A model generated the notes under the pieces. It was given only the letters and a program-made list of their open reading frames with translations, made no database searches and was not told where the DNA came from. Positions 24,876 through 33,748 of a stretch of DNA of 64,000 bases are shown here, in pieces. Location: NCBI GenBank assembly GCA_965223035.1, contig OZ244980.1:2356001-2420000 (forward strand), written 5' to 3'. The position numbers and the translations under genes are program-made. Source of the stretch: CAMDPA01 sp965223035 (GTDB lineage Bacteria; Pseudomonadota; Alphaproteobacteria; Rhizobiales; Hyphomicrobiaceae). Position 1 is the first letter of the stretch, and each line of letters starts with the position of its first letter.

Positions 24876-27800
24876 TCAGTGACCGGGTGAGGCGTCCGGT
24901 GTCGACGCCGCGGTCGGCCCCGACCACGCCCTCACCTTCTCGCGCAGCTGTTGGAACATCACAAACAGCGCGGGGATGATCGCCACGCCGACGGCGGTCG
25001 CCGCCAGCATTCCACCAAGCACCGTCACGCCGACGGAAACGCGGCTTGCCGCGCCGGCGCCGCTGGCGAACACCAGCGGCAGCACGCCGAGGATGAATGA
25101 GAGGGCCGTCATCATCACCGCGCGGAAGCGGAGCGAGGCTGCCTGCTCGGCGGCTTCGATCGGGCTTTGACCGCTTTCGCGCCGCTCCTTGGCGAATTCG
25201 ACGATCAGGATCGCGTTTTTTGCCGCGAGCCCCACCAATAGGACAAGCCCCACCTGGGTATAGGCATCGAGCGGTATACCGGCGAGATTGAGCGCGATCA
25301 ACGCGCCGAGCGCGGCAAACACCACCGATAGCATCACCGGCAGCGGGATCGTCCAGCTTTCATATTGGGCGACGAGGAACAAGTAAGCGAACAAAATCGA
25401 AAACCCGAACACCAATGAGCCGGCCTGTCCGGATTTGATCTCCTCCAGCGCCATGCCCGTCCATTCGCCTTGGAATCCGTCCGGCAAGGTGGTTGTGGCC
25501 AATTGGTTGATGGCGGCGATCGCCTGTCCTGAGCTAAATCCGGGGGCGGGCTGACCGTTGACGGTGGCGGAGCGGAACATGTTGTAGCGCTCGATGGTTT
25601 CCGGCCCTTGTACGGGTCGGATCTGGATCAGCGATCGCAATGGGATCATTTCGCCGGTCTGGCTGCGCACGAACAGCTTGCCAATATCGTCGGGTGTCGC
25701 GCGGCGATCGGCCTCGGCTTGGATCAAGACCCGATAGACCCGTCCGAACTTGTTGAAGTCATTGACGTAGTACGCGCCGAAATTGGCATTGAGTACGGTG
25801 AAGATCTCGTTGATGGCGACGCCTTTTGTTTTTGCCAGCTCACGATTGAGATCGATGTAGATTTGTGGGGAGTTGGCGCGGAAGGTACTGAACACATCGG
25901 TCACTTCGGGCCGTGCATTGGCGCCGACGATCAGCCCGCCCAGTGCAGCGGACATGGTTTGTGCGGTGCGGCTCTCGGTGTCCTGCACGATGAACTCGAA
26001 CCCGCCGGTCGTGCCTAGCCCAGGAATCGGTGGAGGTATGAAGGGCGCAATCGTGGCTGCCGGAATGGCAGCGAGCTTCGCAGTGAGATCGGCCAAGACG
26101 CCATTAAGGCCCAGCTGCGGCGTCGTGCGTTCGGACCAGGGCTTGAGCACCGCGATCAAAAAGGCACCATTGGGTATCACTGAACCCTGCAGCAGCGAAT
26201 AGCCGCCCACCGCTAACACGTCGGCTACGGCCGGATGATCGGCCATGATGCGTTCAACCTCGCTCAACACGGCCGCGGTTCTAGGCAGGGCGGCGCCGTC
26301 GGGCAGCCGCACGTCGACGAAAAACGAACCGCGATCCTCAGCCGGGATGAACCCTGTCGGCGTCCTGGTCCCGATCATGCCGGCAGCGAGCGCTGCAATG
26401 CCCAACACAGCGCCGCAAATCACCAGGCGGCGCACGAGCATGCGCACAATCTGATCATACCGCAGGCGGGTGCCCTCGATGGCGGTTTCGAACCAAGCCA
26501 AGGGACCGCGGCTGGCCGGTTGCGTGGGACGCAGGATGCTGGCGCACAGCGCCGGGCTCAGCGTCAGCGCATTGATCGAGGACAGCGTGACCGCGACGGA
26601 AATTGTCACGGCGAATTGGACAAACAGGCGTCCGGTGAGGCCGGGGGTGAAGGCGACCGGAACGAATACGGCCAACAACACGAGCGTGGTGGCAATGATG
26701 GGTGTCGTAACCTCTGCCATGGCCTGGCGGGTCGCCTCGCGCGGCGATAATCCGCTGGCCATGTGACGTTGGACGTTTTCGACGACGACGATGGCGTCGT
26801 CGACGACCACGCCGATCGCTAAGATCAAACCGAACAACGAGACGGTATTGATGGTAAAGCCCATCGCGAACAGCGCCGCAAACGTGCCGATCAGCGAGAC
26901 CGGAATGGCGATGGCTGGAATCAGGGTTGAGCGCCAATCCTGCAGGAACACAAAGACGACGAGAACGACGAGGACCAGGGCCTGAAATAGGGTGACAACC
27001 ACCTCATTCATCGAGGTGATGACAAACAGGGTCGTGTCGTAGATGACCTTGGCCTCGACGTCCTTGGGAAATCGCTGCGAAAGCCGCTGCAACTCCGCCT
27101 TGATGGCGGTCGCCACCTCCAGCGCGTTGGCGTCAGGCAGCTGATAAACCGCGAGCAGTGCTGCCGGCTTGCCGTTCAGGCGTCCGAACCAGCCGTAGTT
27201 GGCGGAGCCGAGCTCGATCCTGGCGACATCGCCGAGCGTGACGACGGAGCCGTCGGCATTGGCAATCAACACGATCTTGCTGAATTGATCGACGCTTTGC
27301 AAACGACCTTGCGCACGCAGTGTGTATTGGAATTGTTGGTTGATCGGGGAGGGCGCCTGACCGACGCTGCCGGGTGACACCTGCAGGTTCTGATCGCGAA
27401 TGGCGGCGATGATATCGCTGGCGGTCAAGCCCAAGCTAGAGATGCGGTCGGGTTCCAACCAAATCCGCATGCCATAGTCACTGGCCCCCAGGATATCGAC
27501 GCTGGCGACGCCCGGCACGCGGGCCAGATTGTCGCGAATGTTGATCGATGCATAGTTGCTCAAAAACAAATCGTCGTAGGTGCCGTTCGGCGAGACGATG
27601 CTGGTGACCAGCAGGATGTTGGTGGACTGCTTTTTGGTGGTAACGCCCTGCCGGGTCACCTCTTCGGGAAGTTTTGGCGCGGCTTGTGCGACCCGGTTTT
27701 GGACGTTGACCTGAGCCGTATCCGAATCGGTGCCAATCGCGAACGTGACGGTGAGATTGTAAGAGCCGTCCATCGCGCTCTTCGACGACATATACGACAT

Positions 27801-28025
27801 GCCCTCAACGCCGTTGACCTCGGCCTCGATCACGGCGGCGACGGTTTGCTCGACCACCTCGGCGTTGGCCCCGGGATAGTTGGTGGACACGCTGACCTGC
27901 GGTGGCGAAAGCTCGGGGAATTCGGCGATCGGCAGCGCCGTCATGGCCAACAGCCCCGCGATCGTCATGACGACGGCAATAACGATCGCGAACTTGGGCC
28001 GGTCGATAAAAAATGCGCTGAACAT
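24876..28025 (-). CDS. RND (HAE1) multidrug efflux permease, AcrB/MexB family
   Basis: This 1049-aa inner-membrane proton/drug antiporter has the RND architecture: twelve TM helices, two large periplasmic loops, and the TM4 proton-relay aspartates in 'GVVVDDAIVVVENVQRHM'. Other family landmarks are 'FIDRPKFAIVIAVVMTIAGL' at the N-terminus, 'SVSTNYPGANAEVVEQTVAA' and 'LLVGLAAKNAILIVEFAKER'. The gene follows the membrane-fusion protein gene with a 13-base gap, a standard efflux operon. No TolC-type outer-membrane factor gene is nearby. Expected substrates are hydrophobic drugs, dyes or bile-like compounds. Confidence 0.96.
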   Translation of the reverse strand: MFSAFFIDRPKFAIVIAVVMTIAGLLAMTALPIAEFPELSPPQVSVSTNYPGANAEVVEQTVAAVIEAEVNGVEGMSYMSSKSAMDGSYNLTVTFAIGTDSDTAQVNVQNRVAQAAPKLPEEVTRQGVTTKKQSTNILLVTSIVSPNGTYDDLFLSNYASINIRDNLARVPGVASVDILGASDYGMRIWLEPDRISSLGLTASDIIAAIRDQNLQVSPGSVGQAPSPINQQFQYTLRAQGRLQSVDQFSKIVLIANADGSVVTLGDVARIELGSANYGWFGRLNGKPAALLAVYQLPDANALEVATAIKAELQRLSQRFPKDVEAKVIYDTTLFVITSMNEVVVTLFQALVLVVLVVFVFLQDWRSTLIPAIAIPVSLIGTFAALFAMGFTINTVSLFGLILAIGVVVDDAIVVVENVQRHMASGLSPREATRQAMAEVTTPIIATTLVLLAVFVPVAFTPGLTGRLFVQFAVTISVAVTLSSINALTLSPALCASILRPTQPASRGPLAWFETAIEGTRLRYDQIVRMLVRRLVICGAVLGIAALAAGMIGTRTPTGFIPAEDRGSFFVDVRLPDGAALPRTAAVLSEVERIMADHPAVADVLAVGGYSLLQGSVIPNGAFLIAVLKPWSERTTPQLGLNGVLADLTAKLAAIPAATIAPFIPPPIPGLGTTGGFEFIVQDTESRTAQTMSAALGGLIVGANARPEVTDVFSTFRANSPQIYIDLNRELAKTKGVAINEIFTVLNANFGAYYVNDFNKFGRVYRVLIQAEADRRATPDDIGKLFVRSQTGEMIPLRSLIQIRPVQGPETIERYNMFRSATVNGQPAPGFSSGQAIAAINQLATTTLPDGFQGEWTGMALEEIKSGQAGSLVFGFSILFAYLFLVAQYESWTIPLPVMLSVVFAALGALIALNLAGIPLDAYTQVGLVLLVGLAAKNAILIVEFAKERRESGQSPIEAAEQAASLRFRAVMMTALSFILGVLPLVFASGAGAASRVSVGVTVLGGMLAATAVGVAIIPALFVMFQQLREKVRAWSGPTAASTPDASPGH

Positions 28026-28038
28026 GCGAAGCGGACCA

Positions 28039-29244
28039 TTATTTGGTGGCAGGCGTCGTTGGTTTTGGCTTGGACGGCACCGGCGTAGAGACCTGCGGTG
28101 TGTTGATCCGCGGCGTGGTCGTCTGCGGCACCGCGTTCACCTCGGCTCCGGGCCTGACTTTCTGGATGCCTTCGACGATGATCGATTCGCCAGGCGCGAC
28201 GCCCTGCTTGATGACAATCTCTGGGCCGAGCCTTTGGCCGGTTTTGATCGGTCGCATTTCGACGCGCTGGGATGGATTGACGACCAACACAAACGGTCCA
28301 GCCTGATTTTCCTGAATGGCCGCCTGTGGAATCACAATCTGGTTTTGCGGAACCGTGCTCTTGAGGATCACATTGACGAATTGGCCCGGAACCAGCATCC
28401 CGCCCGGATTGGAAAACTTGGCGCGTACGGTGATCGTGCCGGTGGCGGGGTTGACCTCGTTGTTGACAAAATCAATGTCGCCATCGTGCGGGTAAATCTC
28501 ACCGTTGGCGAGGCGAATGCGGGGCGTAAACTCGGCGACCTCGCCGCGCTTGATCGCCTGTTGGAAATTCAAGTAGTCGCGCTCGCCGACGGAGAACAGA
28601 ATATCAATTGGGTCCAACCGTAAAACGGTGACGAGCACGCCGGTATCCGGGCCGATCAAATTGCCAACATCCGCATTTGATCGTCCGCTGCGACCTGAAA
28701 TCGGTGATAGAATCCGGGTGTAGCTAAGATCGAGCTGGGTCTGCTCAAGGGCCGCTTTTGCCTCGGCCAGATCAGCGCGGGCCTCACCATCCTTGGCCTT
28801 GGCTTCGTCATAGGCGGCGACGCTGACGGTATCGCGTTTGACCAACTTCGCGTAGCGTTCCAGCTGGCGTGTGGCTTCCTCCAAGGTGGCCTCGGCCCGC
28901 TCGACGCGGGCCTTCGCGGCCGATTGCGCGACCTTGAATTCAGCCGGATCAATCAGGTATAGCGGATCTGCGGCTTTGACATTGCCGCCCTCCTTGAACG
29001 GTCGTTTGAGCAAAACGCCTTTGACACGCGCCCGGATATCGACGCGCTGAGAGGCTTCGCTGCGGCCTACGTACTCGACGGCAGCCGAAACGTCTTTCGA
29101 TACGACGGGGGCGATCACGACGCTGGGTAGCGGTTTGTCGCGTCGGCTCGGCTGGCTCGATTGCTGCGAGCCACAACTGGTGAGGATAAAAAGCGCAAAA
29201 ATCAGGACAAAGACCCTGACTCGCTGCCAAGTTTTCAGAGCCAT
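28039..29244 (-). CDS. RND efflux periplasmic adaptor (membrane fusion protein, MexA/AcrA type)
   Basis: This 401-aa lipoprotein has lipobox LTSC after a short hydrophobic signal ('VFVLIFALFILTSC'). The lipoyl/hairpin part includes 'VEYVGRSEASQRVDIRARVK' and 'GVLLKRPFKEGGNVKAADPL'. A coiled-coil hairpin ('KARVERAEATLEEATRQLER') and beta-barrel sections follow, ending in a Pro/Thr-rich tail. It links the RND permease to an outer-membrane channel. It is the first gene of the pump operon. The start at 29244 is chosen to place the signal sequence; ATG 29259 and 29295 are in frame. No local TetR or MarR regulator is present. Confidence 0.94.
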   Translation of the reverse strand: MALKTWQRVRVFVLIFALFILTSCGSQQSSQPSRRDKPLPSVVIAPVVSKDVSAAVEYVGRSEASQRVDIRARVKGVLLKRPFKEGGNVKAADPLYLIDPAEFKVAQSAAKARVERAEATLEEATRQLERYAKLVKRDTVSVAAYDEAKAKDGEARADLAEAKAALEQTQLDLSYTRILSPISGRSGRSNADVGNLIGPDTGVLVTVLRLDPIDILFSVGERDYLNFQQAIKRGEVAEFTPRIRLANGEIYPHDGDIDFVNNEVNPATGTITVRAKFSNPGGMLVPGQFVNVILKSTVPQNQIVIPQAAIQENQAGPFVLVVNPSQRVEMRPIKTGQRLGPEIVIKQGVAPGESIIVEGIQKVRPGAEVNAVPQTTTPRINTPQVSTPVPSKPKPTTPATK

Positions 29245-29470
29245 TTTTTGCTCGCACATCGCCGCGTGTCCGGAGGCAAAATACTCGCTGATCAATTATC
29301 GATGCCATGATTAACGCCGATCGACCAGTATCTCGGTCAGGACGATCCTGCGACGTTTGGTGTCAACGTTTTGGGGATGCTGCTCGGTGGCGCGGCTGGT
29401 GGTCGCCTTTCGCATGGCGACAATCTCGATGCGTCAAATCACTGCGCGTTTAGGTTAACTGCGGGCTTTA

Positions 29471-29520
29471 GGGCATTTCGGTGTGAGCTGAAACCATTTC
29501 GCTGCCTCCTCCGGCAACCC
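29471..29520. repeat. GC-rich palindromic repeat, family 2, left-arm fragment
   Basis: GGGCATTTCGGTGTGAGCTG followed by AAACCATTTCGCTGCC matches the left arm at 46026-46055 (TTTCAATGTGAGCTGGTACC ...). The GGCCGGCCGGGGAACCGCG further on may be a decayed right arm. Confidence 0.6.
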
Positions 29521-29593
29521 GCAACGTCGTGCCAATGGGAGGCCGGCCGGGGAACCGCGCGGCAAGCCGAAATTGCGCAGAGCGGAAATGACC

Positions 29594-29747
29594 CTAGATC
29601 ATCGCGCCTTAAATCGGAACCGCAAAGCCGGTTCCAATTGCGCCGGTTCCGATTTAAGGCGCAAAGATGATCGCTGTTAAAGTGTAGAGCAACTTTCTGC
29701 CTTTAATCGGGATCGTTCCGGTTCCGATTTAAGGCAGGTTGCTCTAG
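29594..29747 (+). repeat. CTAG-bounded palindromic repeat, family 1, copy D (154 bp, most regular full copy)
   Basis: CTAG is at both ends. Hairpin 1 arms are GCGCCTTAAATCGGAACCG / CGGTTCCGATTTAAGGCGC, and hairpin 2 shares the core. The terminal 27 bases of the two ends are imperfect inverted repeats (pattern CTAGANCANCNNGCCTTNAA). Confidence 0.95.
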
Positions 29748-29851
29748 CTGCATGGTCACGGCTGCGGCGGTTCGGCTCTGATCGAACACACGTTTGCTGT
29801 TTGCGGCTGCTGGTGGATAACGGCTGCGTCGCCAACGGGTCACGGGTGAAC

Positions 29852-30340
29852 TTACGAGGCAGCGCCACAATACCTTCGGAAGGCGGCCAACGTTTCCGGG
29901 CTGACGTGATGCTCTATGCCTTCAGCGTCACGTCGCGCGGTGTCCGGGCTGACGCCCAAGGCGCACAAAAAAGCTTCCACGATCCGGTGGCGTTCGCGCG
30001 ATTGTTCAGCCAGCGTGCGGCCGGCATCGGTGAGAAATACGCCGCGATAGGGGCGTTGCGAGACAAGACCCTCTTGCACCAACCGTTTCAGCATCTTGAC
30101 GACGGTCGGTTGGGCCACGCCAAGCCGGGCCGCGATCTCCACCTGCCGGGCCTCGCCGGAGTTATCAATCAGATCGGCAATCAGCTCCACATAATCTTCA
30201 ACCAGCTCGGTGCGGCGCGCTTCCCGCGCCTGCCGAAAACTTTCGGCATGGGATTTGGGCAGCGATAAACCGTCCGCATGGGGAGCCGTGGTTGCCTTCG
30301 CTCGCCTGCGTTTGCTGGTCGCGGTTTTGGGCGCCGTCAT
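29852..30340 (-). CDS. mntR: Manganese-dependent transcriptional regulator MntR (DtxR family)
   Basis: This 162-aa DtxR-family repressor has a basic N-terminal tail, then a winged helix ('RRTELVEDYVELIADLIDNS', 'QVEIAARLGVAQPTVVKMLK', 'GVFLTDAGRTLAEQSRERH'). A short metal-binding/dimerisation domain follows ('RDAEGIEHHVSPETLAAF'), with no SH3-like third domain, as in E. coli MntR (155 aa). It is divergent from the metal ABC transporter. A TAGC-N4-GCTA palindrome at 30370-30381, 29 bases upstream of the start codon, suggests autoregulation. Confidence 0.93.
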   Translation of the reverse strand: MTAPKTATSKRRRAKATTAPHADGLSLPKSHAESFRQAREARRTELVEDYVELIADLIDNSGEARQVEIAARLGVAQPTVVKMLKRLVQEGLVSQRPYRGVFLTDAGRTLAEQSRERHRIVEAFLCALGVSPDTARRDAEGIEHHVSPETLAAFRRYCGAAS

Positions 30341-30369
30341 AATTGTCCGATTGAGCGACTTAAATTTAT

Positions 30370-30381
30370 TAGCCTGAGCTA
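30370..30381. promoter_or_regulatory. Putative MntR operator 1 (TAGCctgaGCTA)
   Basis: A palindrome with core TAGC-N4-GCTA (extended TATTAGCCTGAGCTATAA) lies just upstream of mntR. The E. coli MntR box has the same core and spacing (ATAGC-N4-GCTAT). It is well placed to block the mntR promoter. Confidence 0.7.
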
Positions 30382-30488
30382 TAACTCATTCAACAGAAGA
30401 ATTCAATGGCCTGCTTGCGGTTGGCTCGCAGTTGTCGCGTCGCAGTCCATGTCGACGGTGGCGAACGGTGGTGTGGCTGCGATAATTA

Positions 30489-30500
30489 TAGCCCTTGCTA
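30489..30500. promoter_or_regulatory. Putative MntR operator 2 (TAGCccttGCTA)
   Basis: A second TAGC-N4-GCTA palindrome (extended TTATAGCCCTTGCTAAGAA) lies 63 bases upstream of the metal-binding-protein start. With operator 1 this gives one box for each divergent transcription unit. Confidence 0.7.
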
Positions 30501-30563
30501 AGAATGGGTGCCCAAGCTACCTATATGTGGCCAATGAATTCTTTGCTTGGCGCGGAGTTGGCG

Positions 30564-31562
30564 ATGAAAAGGATGTCCTGGGTGGGCATATGGGGGGTGA
30601 TTGCCCTCGCCGTCATGCAGGCCGCCACCACATTGACCGGAAGCTTGGTGAGCGGTGGGGCGTGGGCGGCCGGCCCGCTCAAGGTCGTCGCCACGACTGG
30701 GATGATCGCGGATATCGTTCGCCAAGTCGGGGCGGAACGCGTCAAAGTCCGGCAATTGATGGGTGAAGGCGTTGATCCGCATCTCTATAAGACCACCCGG
30801 TCGGACGTGGCGGCGATGCTCAGGTCGGACATCACCTTCTACAACGGACTGCTGCTGGAAGGTAAAATGACCGATGCGTTGATCCGAGTGGCGACGTCGG
30901 GTCGGCCGGTCTATGCCGTGACCGAGCTGATCGACGAAGCAAACCTGCTGCCGGCCGGCGGTCAGGCCGGACATTATGATCCGCACGTGTGGATGGACCC
31001 GCGCGGCTGGGCGAAGGCGGTCAAGGTGGTGCGCGACAAGCTCGCGCGGCGCGATCCAGACGGCCGGGCCAGCTACGCCGCCAATGCCGAGCGGTTGATT
31101 GCGGAGTTGAACAAGCTCGACGCCTACGCCAGCAACGCCCTGTCAATGATCCCCAAGCCCACCCGCATCCTCGTCACCGCGCACGATGCGTTTGGCTATT
31201 TCGGGCGCCGCTACGATTTCGACGTGCTCGGCATCCAGGGCTTGTCCACCGAATCGGAAGCCGGACTGAAGCGGGTCGAGGAGCTTGTCGCATTGTTGGT
31301 GGAACGCAAGATTCCTTCCGTGTTCATTGAATCGACGATCGCCGATCGCAGCGTCAAGGCGCTGATCGCGGGTGCCAAGGCGCGCGGTCACGCGGTGACG
31401 ATCGGCGGCGAATTGTTCTCCGACGCGATGGGCCCACCCGGCAGCTACGAGGGCACCTACATCGGCATGATCGATCATAACGTGACCGTTATCGCGCGCG
31501 CGCTGGGTGCGGAGGTTCCGTCGCGCGGGCTTAACGGCCGGCTAACATTGGCGCAGAACTGA
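30564..31562 (+). CDS. Manganese/iron ABC transporter substrate-binding protein (cluster A-I, SitA/MntA/YtgA-like)
   Basis: This 332-aa exported metal-binding protein has a signal sequence ending near 'SGGAWAAG'. The metal ligands fit the Mn/Fe type His-His-Glu-Asp: 'GEGVDPHLYKTT', 'GHYDPHVWMDPRG', 'VFIESTIADRSVKAL' and 'GTYIGMIDHN'. The His-rich loop of zinc binders such as ZnuA is missing. The start at 30564 has CGGAG upstream; a longer frame begins at 30495. It is the first gene of an ABC operon divergent from mntR, with a putative MntR box in its promoter, so manganese is the likely substrate. Confidence 0.92.
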   Translation: MKRMSWVGIWGVIALAVMQAATTLTGSLVSGGAWAAGPLKVVATTGMIADIVRQVGAERVKVRQLMGEGVDPHLYKTTRSDVAAMLRSDITFYNGLLLEGKMTDALIRVATSGRPVYAVTELIDEANLLPAGGQAGHYDPHVWMDPRGWAKAVKVVRDKLARRDPDGRASYAANAERLIAELNKLDAYASNALSMIPKPTRILVTAHDAFGYFGRRYDFDVLGIQGLSTESEAGLKRVEELVALLVERKIPSVFIESTIADRSVKALIAGAKARGHAVTIGGELFSDAMGPPGSYEGTYIGMIDHNVTVIARALGAEVPSRGLNGRLTLAQN

Positions 31563-31565
31563 ACC

Positions 31566-32396
31566 ATGGTCATAGCGCAACATCCAAGGCGAAAAACAGC
31601 CTCGCTTTCCGCCCACCCCGAGCACAGCGCGGCCAGCCCGTTGTCGGTGCATAGCCTTACGGTTTCCTACGGCCACAAGCCAGTCCTGTGGGATGTGGAG
31701 TACGAAGTGCCGGGTGCGGCACTCAACGCGATCGTCGGCCCGAACGGCGCTGGAAAATCGACGCTGATCAAGGCCGTATTGGGCCTGATGCCGATCACCT
31801 CCGGGGTGGTGGAATTCTGGGGCCGGCCGTTGAAGTGGATGCGTCGCCGGATCGGCTACGTGCCGCAGCGCGGCAGCGTCGATTGGGATTTTCCAGTGTC
31901 GGCGCTGGAGGTGGTGGTGATGGGCCGCTACGGAATGCTGGGCTGGCTGCGGCCGGTGACACGCGCCCATGAGCAGGCTGCGCTCGCCTGCCTCGACCAG
32001 GTTGGCATGGCCGCATACGCCCACCGACAGATCAGCCAGCTTTCCGGCGGCCAGCAGCAGCGTGTGTTTCTGGCACGAGCGTTGGCGCAGGAGGCTGAGC
32101 TTTATTTTATGGACGAGCCGTTCGCCGGCGTCGACGCGGCGACCGAGAGTGCGATCGTCGACGTACTGCGCCGGCTGCGCGATGCTGGATCGACCGTCGT
32201 CGTTGTCCACCACGACCTGAGCACCGTGCCGCAGTATTTCGACAACGTGCTGCTCTTGAACGGCCGCGTGGTGGCAGATGGATCCGTGTCGGAGACGTTC
32301 ACCCGCGACAATCTGCAAAGGACCTATGGGGGGCGTTTGGCGCTGCTCGATGAGGTCTCCGAGGCGATGGCGCGGGCCAGCGAGGCATTGCGATGA
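31566..32396 (+). CDS. Manganese/iron ABC transporter ATP-binding protein
   Basis: This 276-aa ATPase has Walker A 'GPNGAGKSTLIKAVLG', Q-loop 'IGYVPQRGSVDWDFP', ABC signature 'LSGGQQQRVFLARALA', Walker B 'LYFMDEPFAGVD' and the switch His in 'VVVVHHDLSTV'. It starts three bases after the binding-protein stop and overlaps the first permease gene by 4 bases, so the operon is tightly coupled. The family powers import of Mn2+, Fe2+ or Zn2+. The N-terminus has about 25 extra residues before the first beta strand. Confidence 0.95.
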   Translation: MVIAQHPRRKTASLSAHPEHSAASPLSVHSLTVSYGHKPVLWDVEYEVPGAALNAIVGPNGAGKSTLIKAVLGLMPITSGVVEFWGRPLKWMRRRIGYVPQRGSVDWDFPVSALEVVVMGRYGMLGWLRPVTRAHEQAALACLDQVGMAAYAHRQISQLSGGQQQRVFLARALAQEAELYFMDEPFAGVDAATESAIVDVLRRLRDAGSTVVVVHHDLSTVPQYFDNVLLLNGRVVADGSVSETFTRDNLQRTYGGRLALLDEVSEAMARASEALR

Positions 32397-33748
32397 CCTC
32401 GTTGGCCGCCACGTTCCAATGGCCCACGCTGGCGCAGCTGTGGGCGGTGTTGACCCTGCAGACGGGCTACAACACGCGGGTGGTGATGATCGGCGTGGCC
32501 TTGCTCGGTTTTGCGGTCGGTATCGTCGGCACGTTTGCGGTGCTGCGTCGGCGGGCGATGATGAGCGATACGCTGAGCCACGCGACGCTGCCCGGTATCG
32601 GTCTGGCGTTTTTGGTGGCGTTTGCGCTGGGCCTGGAAGGGCGCAGCTTGCCGGTGCTGTTGACCGGTGCCGCTGTCGCTGGCGTTATCGGCGTCCTCAT
32701 TGTGCAATTTCTGGCTCATCGGACACGACTGCCTGAGGACGCGGCGATGGGTGCGGTGCTGAGCGTGTTCTTCGGGCTCGGTTTCGTCATCTTGAGTTAC
32801 ATCCAGACGCTCAGGACCGGAGCTGAGGGCGGCATCACCAAATTCATCTACGGCCAGACCGCGGCCATGAGCGCTGAGGATGCGTGGTTGATCGGCGCCA
32901 TCGCGCTGGGCTCGGCGTTGGCGGTGGGTTTGTTGTTCAAGGAATTCCGGCTGGTGTGCTTTGATCCCGATTTCGCCGAGGCGCAGGGGTGGCCGGTGGC
33001 ACGCATCGACCTGTTGATGATGACGCTCGTGATCATCGTCACCGTCGTCGGATTGCAGGCCGTTGGCCTGATTTTGATCATCGCCCTGGTTGTGATCCCG
33101 GCCGCCGCAGCGCGGTTTTGGACGGATCGGCTGATCATTGTGACGGTCCTCGCCGGACTGATCGGCGCGGCCAGCGGGTACATCGGTGCTGCGCTATCGG
33201 CGCTGTTGCCGCGGTTCCCGGCCGGGGGCATCATCGTTCTGGTGGCCGGAATGATCTTCCTGTTCAGCTTGTTCCTCGCGCCGCGGCGCGGCGTCATCGC
33301 CGGCAGCTTGCGGCGGCTTCGGCTGCGATTGCGCATCGAAAGTCAGCATGCGCTGAGGGCGATCTTCGAGCGGGCGGAGGCGCGCGGGGTGCCGCTGCGT
33401 GGGCCAGCACCCGTTGCAGAGCTACGAATCGTCCGCAGCTGGTCGGCGCCGTGGCGTCGGTTGGTGCTGTGGGCCTTGGGCATGCGTGGACTGCTGCTGC
33501 AACGCGGCGGCGACGTCCAGCTGACCCAGCATGGTGCCCGCGAGGCCAGACGGATCACCCGCAATCACCGGCTTTGGGAGGCGTATCTGGTCAGGCATGC
33601 CGAGTTGGCGCCGACCCACGTGGACCAATCGGCCGACTTCGTCGAGCACGTGCTCGATCAAGACATTGTCGCTCGCTTGGAGGCGCAACTGGAAAACAGC
33701 GGGCGGTTGCCGCAGCTCTCGGTGATGCCCGATAGCGTTCACCCGTGA
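32393..33748 (+). CDS. Manganese/iron ABC transporter permease fused to a DtxR-like C-terminal domain (YtgCR-like)
   Basis: Residues about 1-300 form an ABC-3 family permease with multiple TM helices ('LRRRAMMSDTLSHATLPGIG', 'GLQAVGLILIIALVVIPAAA', 'GMIFLFSLFLAP'). Residues about 301-451 form a soluble domain like a DtxR repressor: helices ('QHALRAIFERAEARGVPLRG'), a wing ('GGDVQLTQHGAREARRITRN') and the metal/dimer region ('HVDQSADFVEHVLDQDIVAR'). This is the arrangement of Chlamydia YtgCR, where the repressor part is released by proteolysis. Its function here is inferred. It overlaps its neighbours on both sides by 4 bases (ATGA and GTGA). Confidence 0.9.
   Translation: MTSLAATFQWPTLAQLWAVLTLQTGYNTRVVMIGVALLGFAVGIVGTFAVLRRRAMMSDTLSHATLPGIGLAFLVAFALGLEGRSLPVLLTGAAVAGVIGVLIVQFLAHRTRLPEDAAMGAVLSVFFGLGFVILSYIQTLRTGAEGGITKFIYGQTAAMSAEDAWLIGAIALGSALAVGLLFKEFRLVCFDPDFAEAQGWPVARIDLLMMTLVIIVTVVGLQAVGLILIIALVVIPAAAARFWTDRLIIVTVLAGLIGAASGYIGAALSALLPRFPAGGIIVLVAGMIFLFSLFLAPRRGVIAGSLRRLRLRLRIESQHALRAIFERAEARGVPLRGPAPVAELRIVRSWSAPWRRLVLWALGMRGLLLQRGGDVQLTQHGAREARRITRNHRLWEAYLVRHAELAPTHVDQSADFVEHVLDQDIVARLEAQLENSGRLPQLSVMPDSVHP

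Larger units (their letters stand above)
29245..29851. other. Repeat-rich gap between the efflux operon and mntR
   Basis: This 607-base gap upstream of the RND adaptor contains a family 2 fragment (29471-29520) and family 1 copy D (29594-29747). The first ~220 bases next to the adaptor gene probably hold its promoter. No coding sequence is recognised. Confidence 0.6.
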
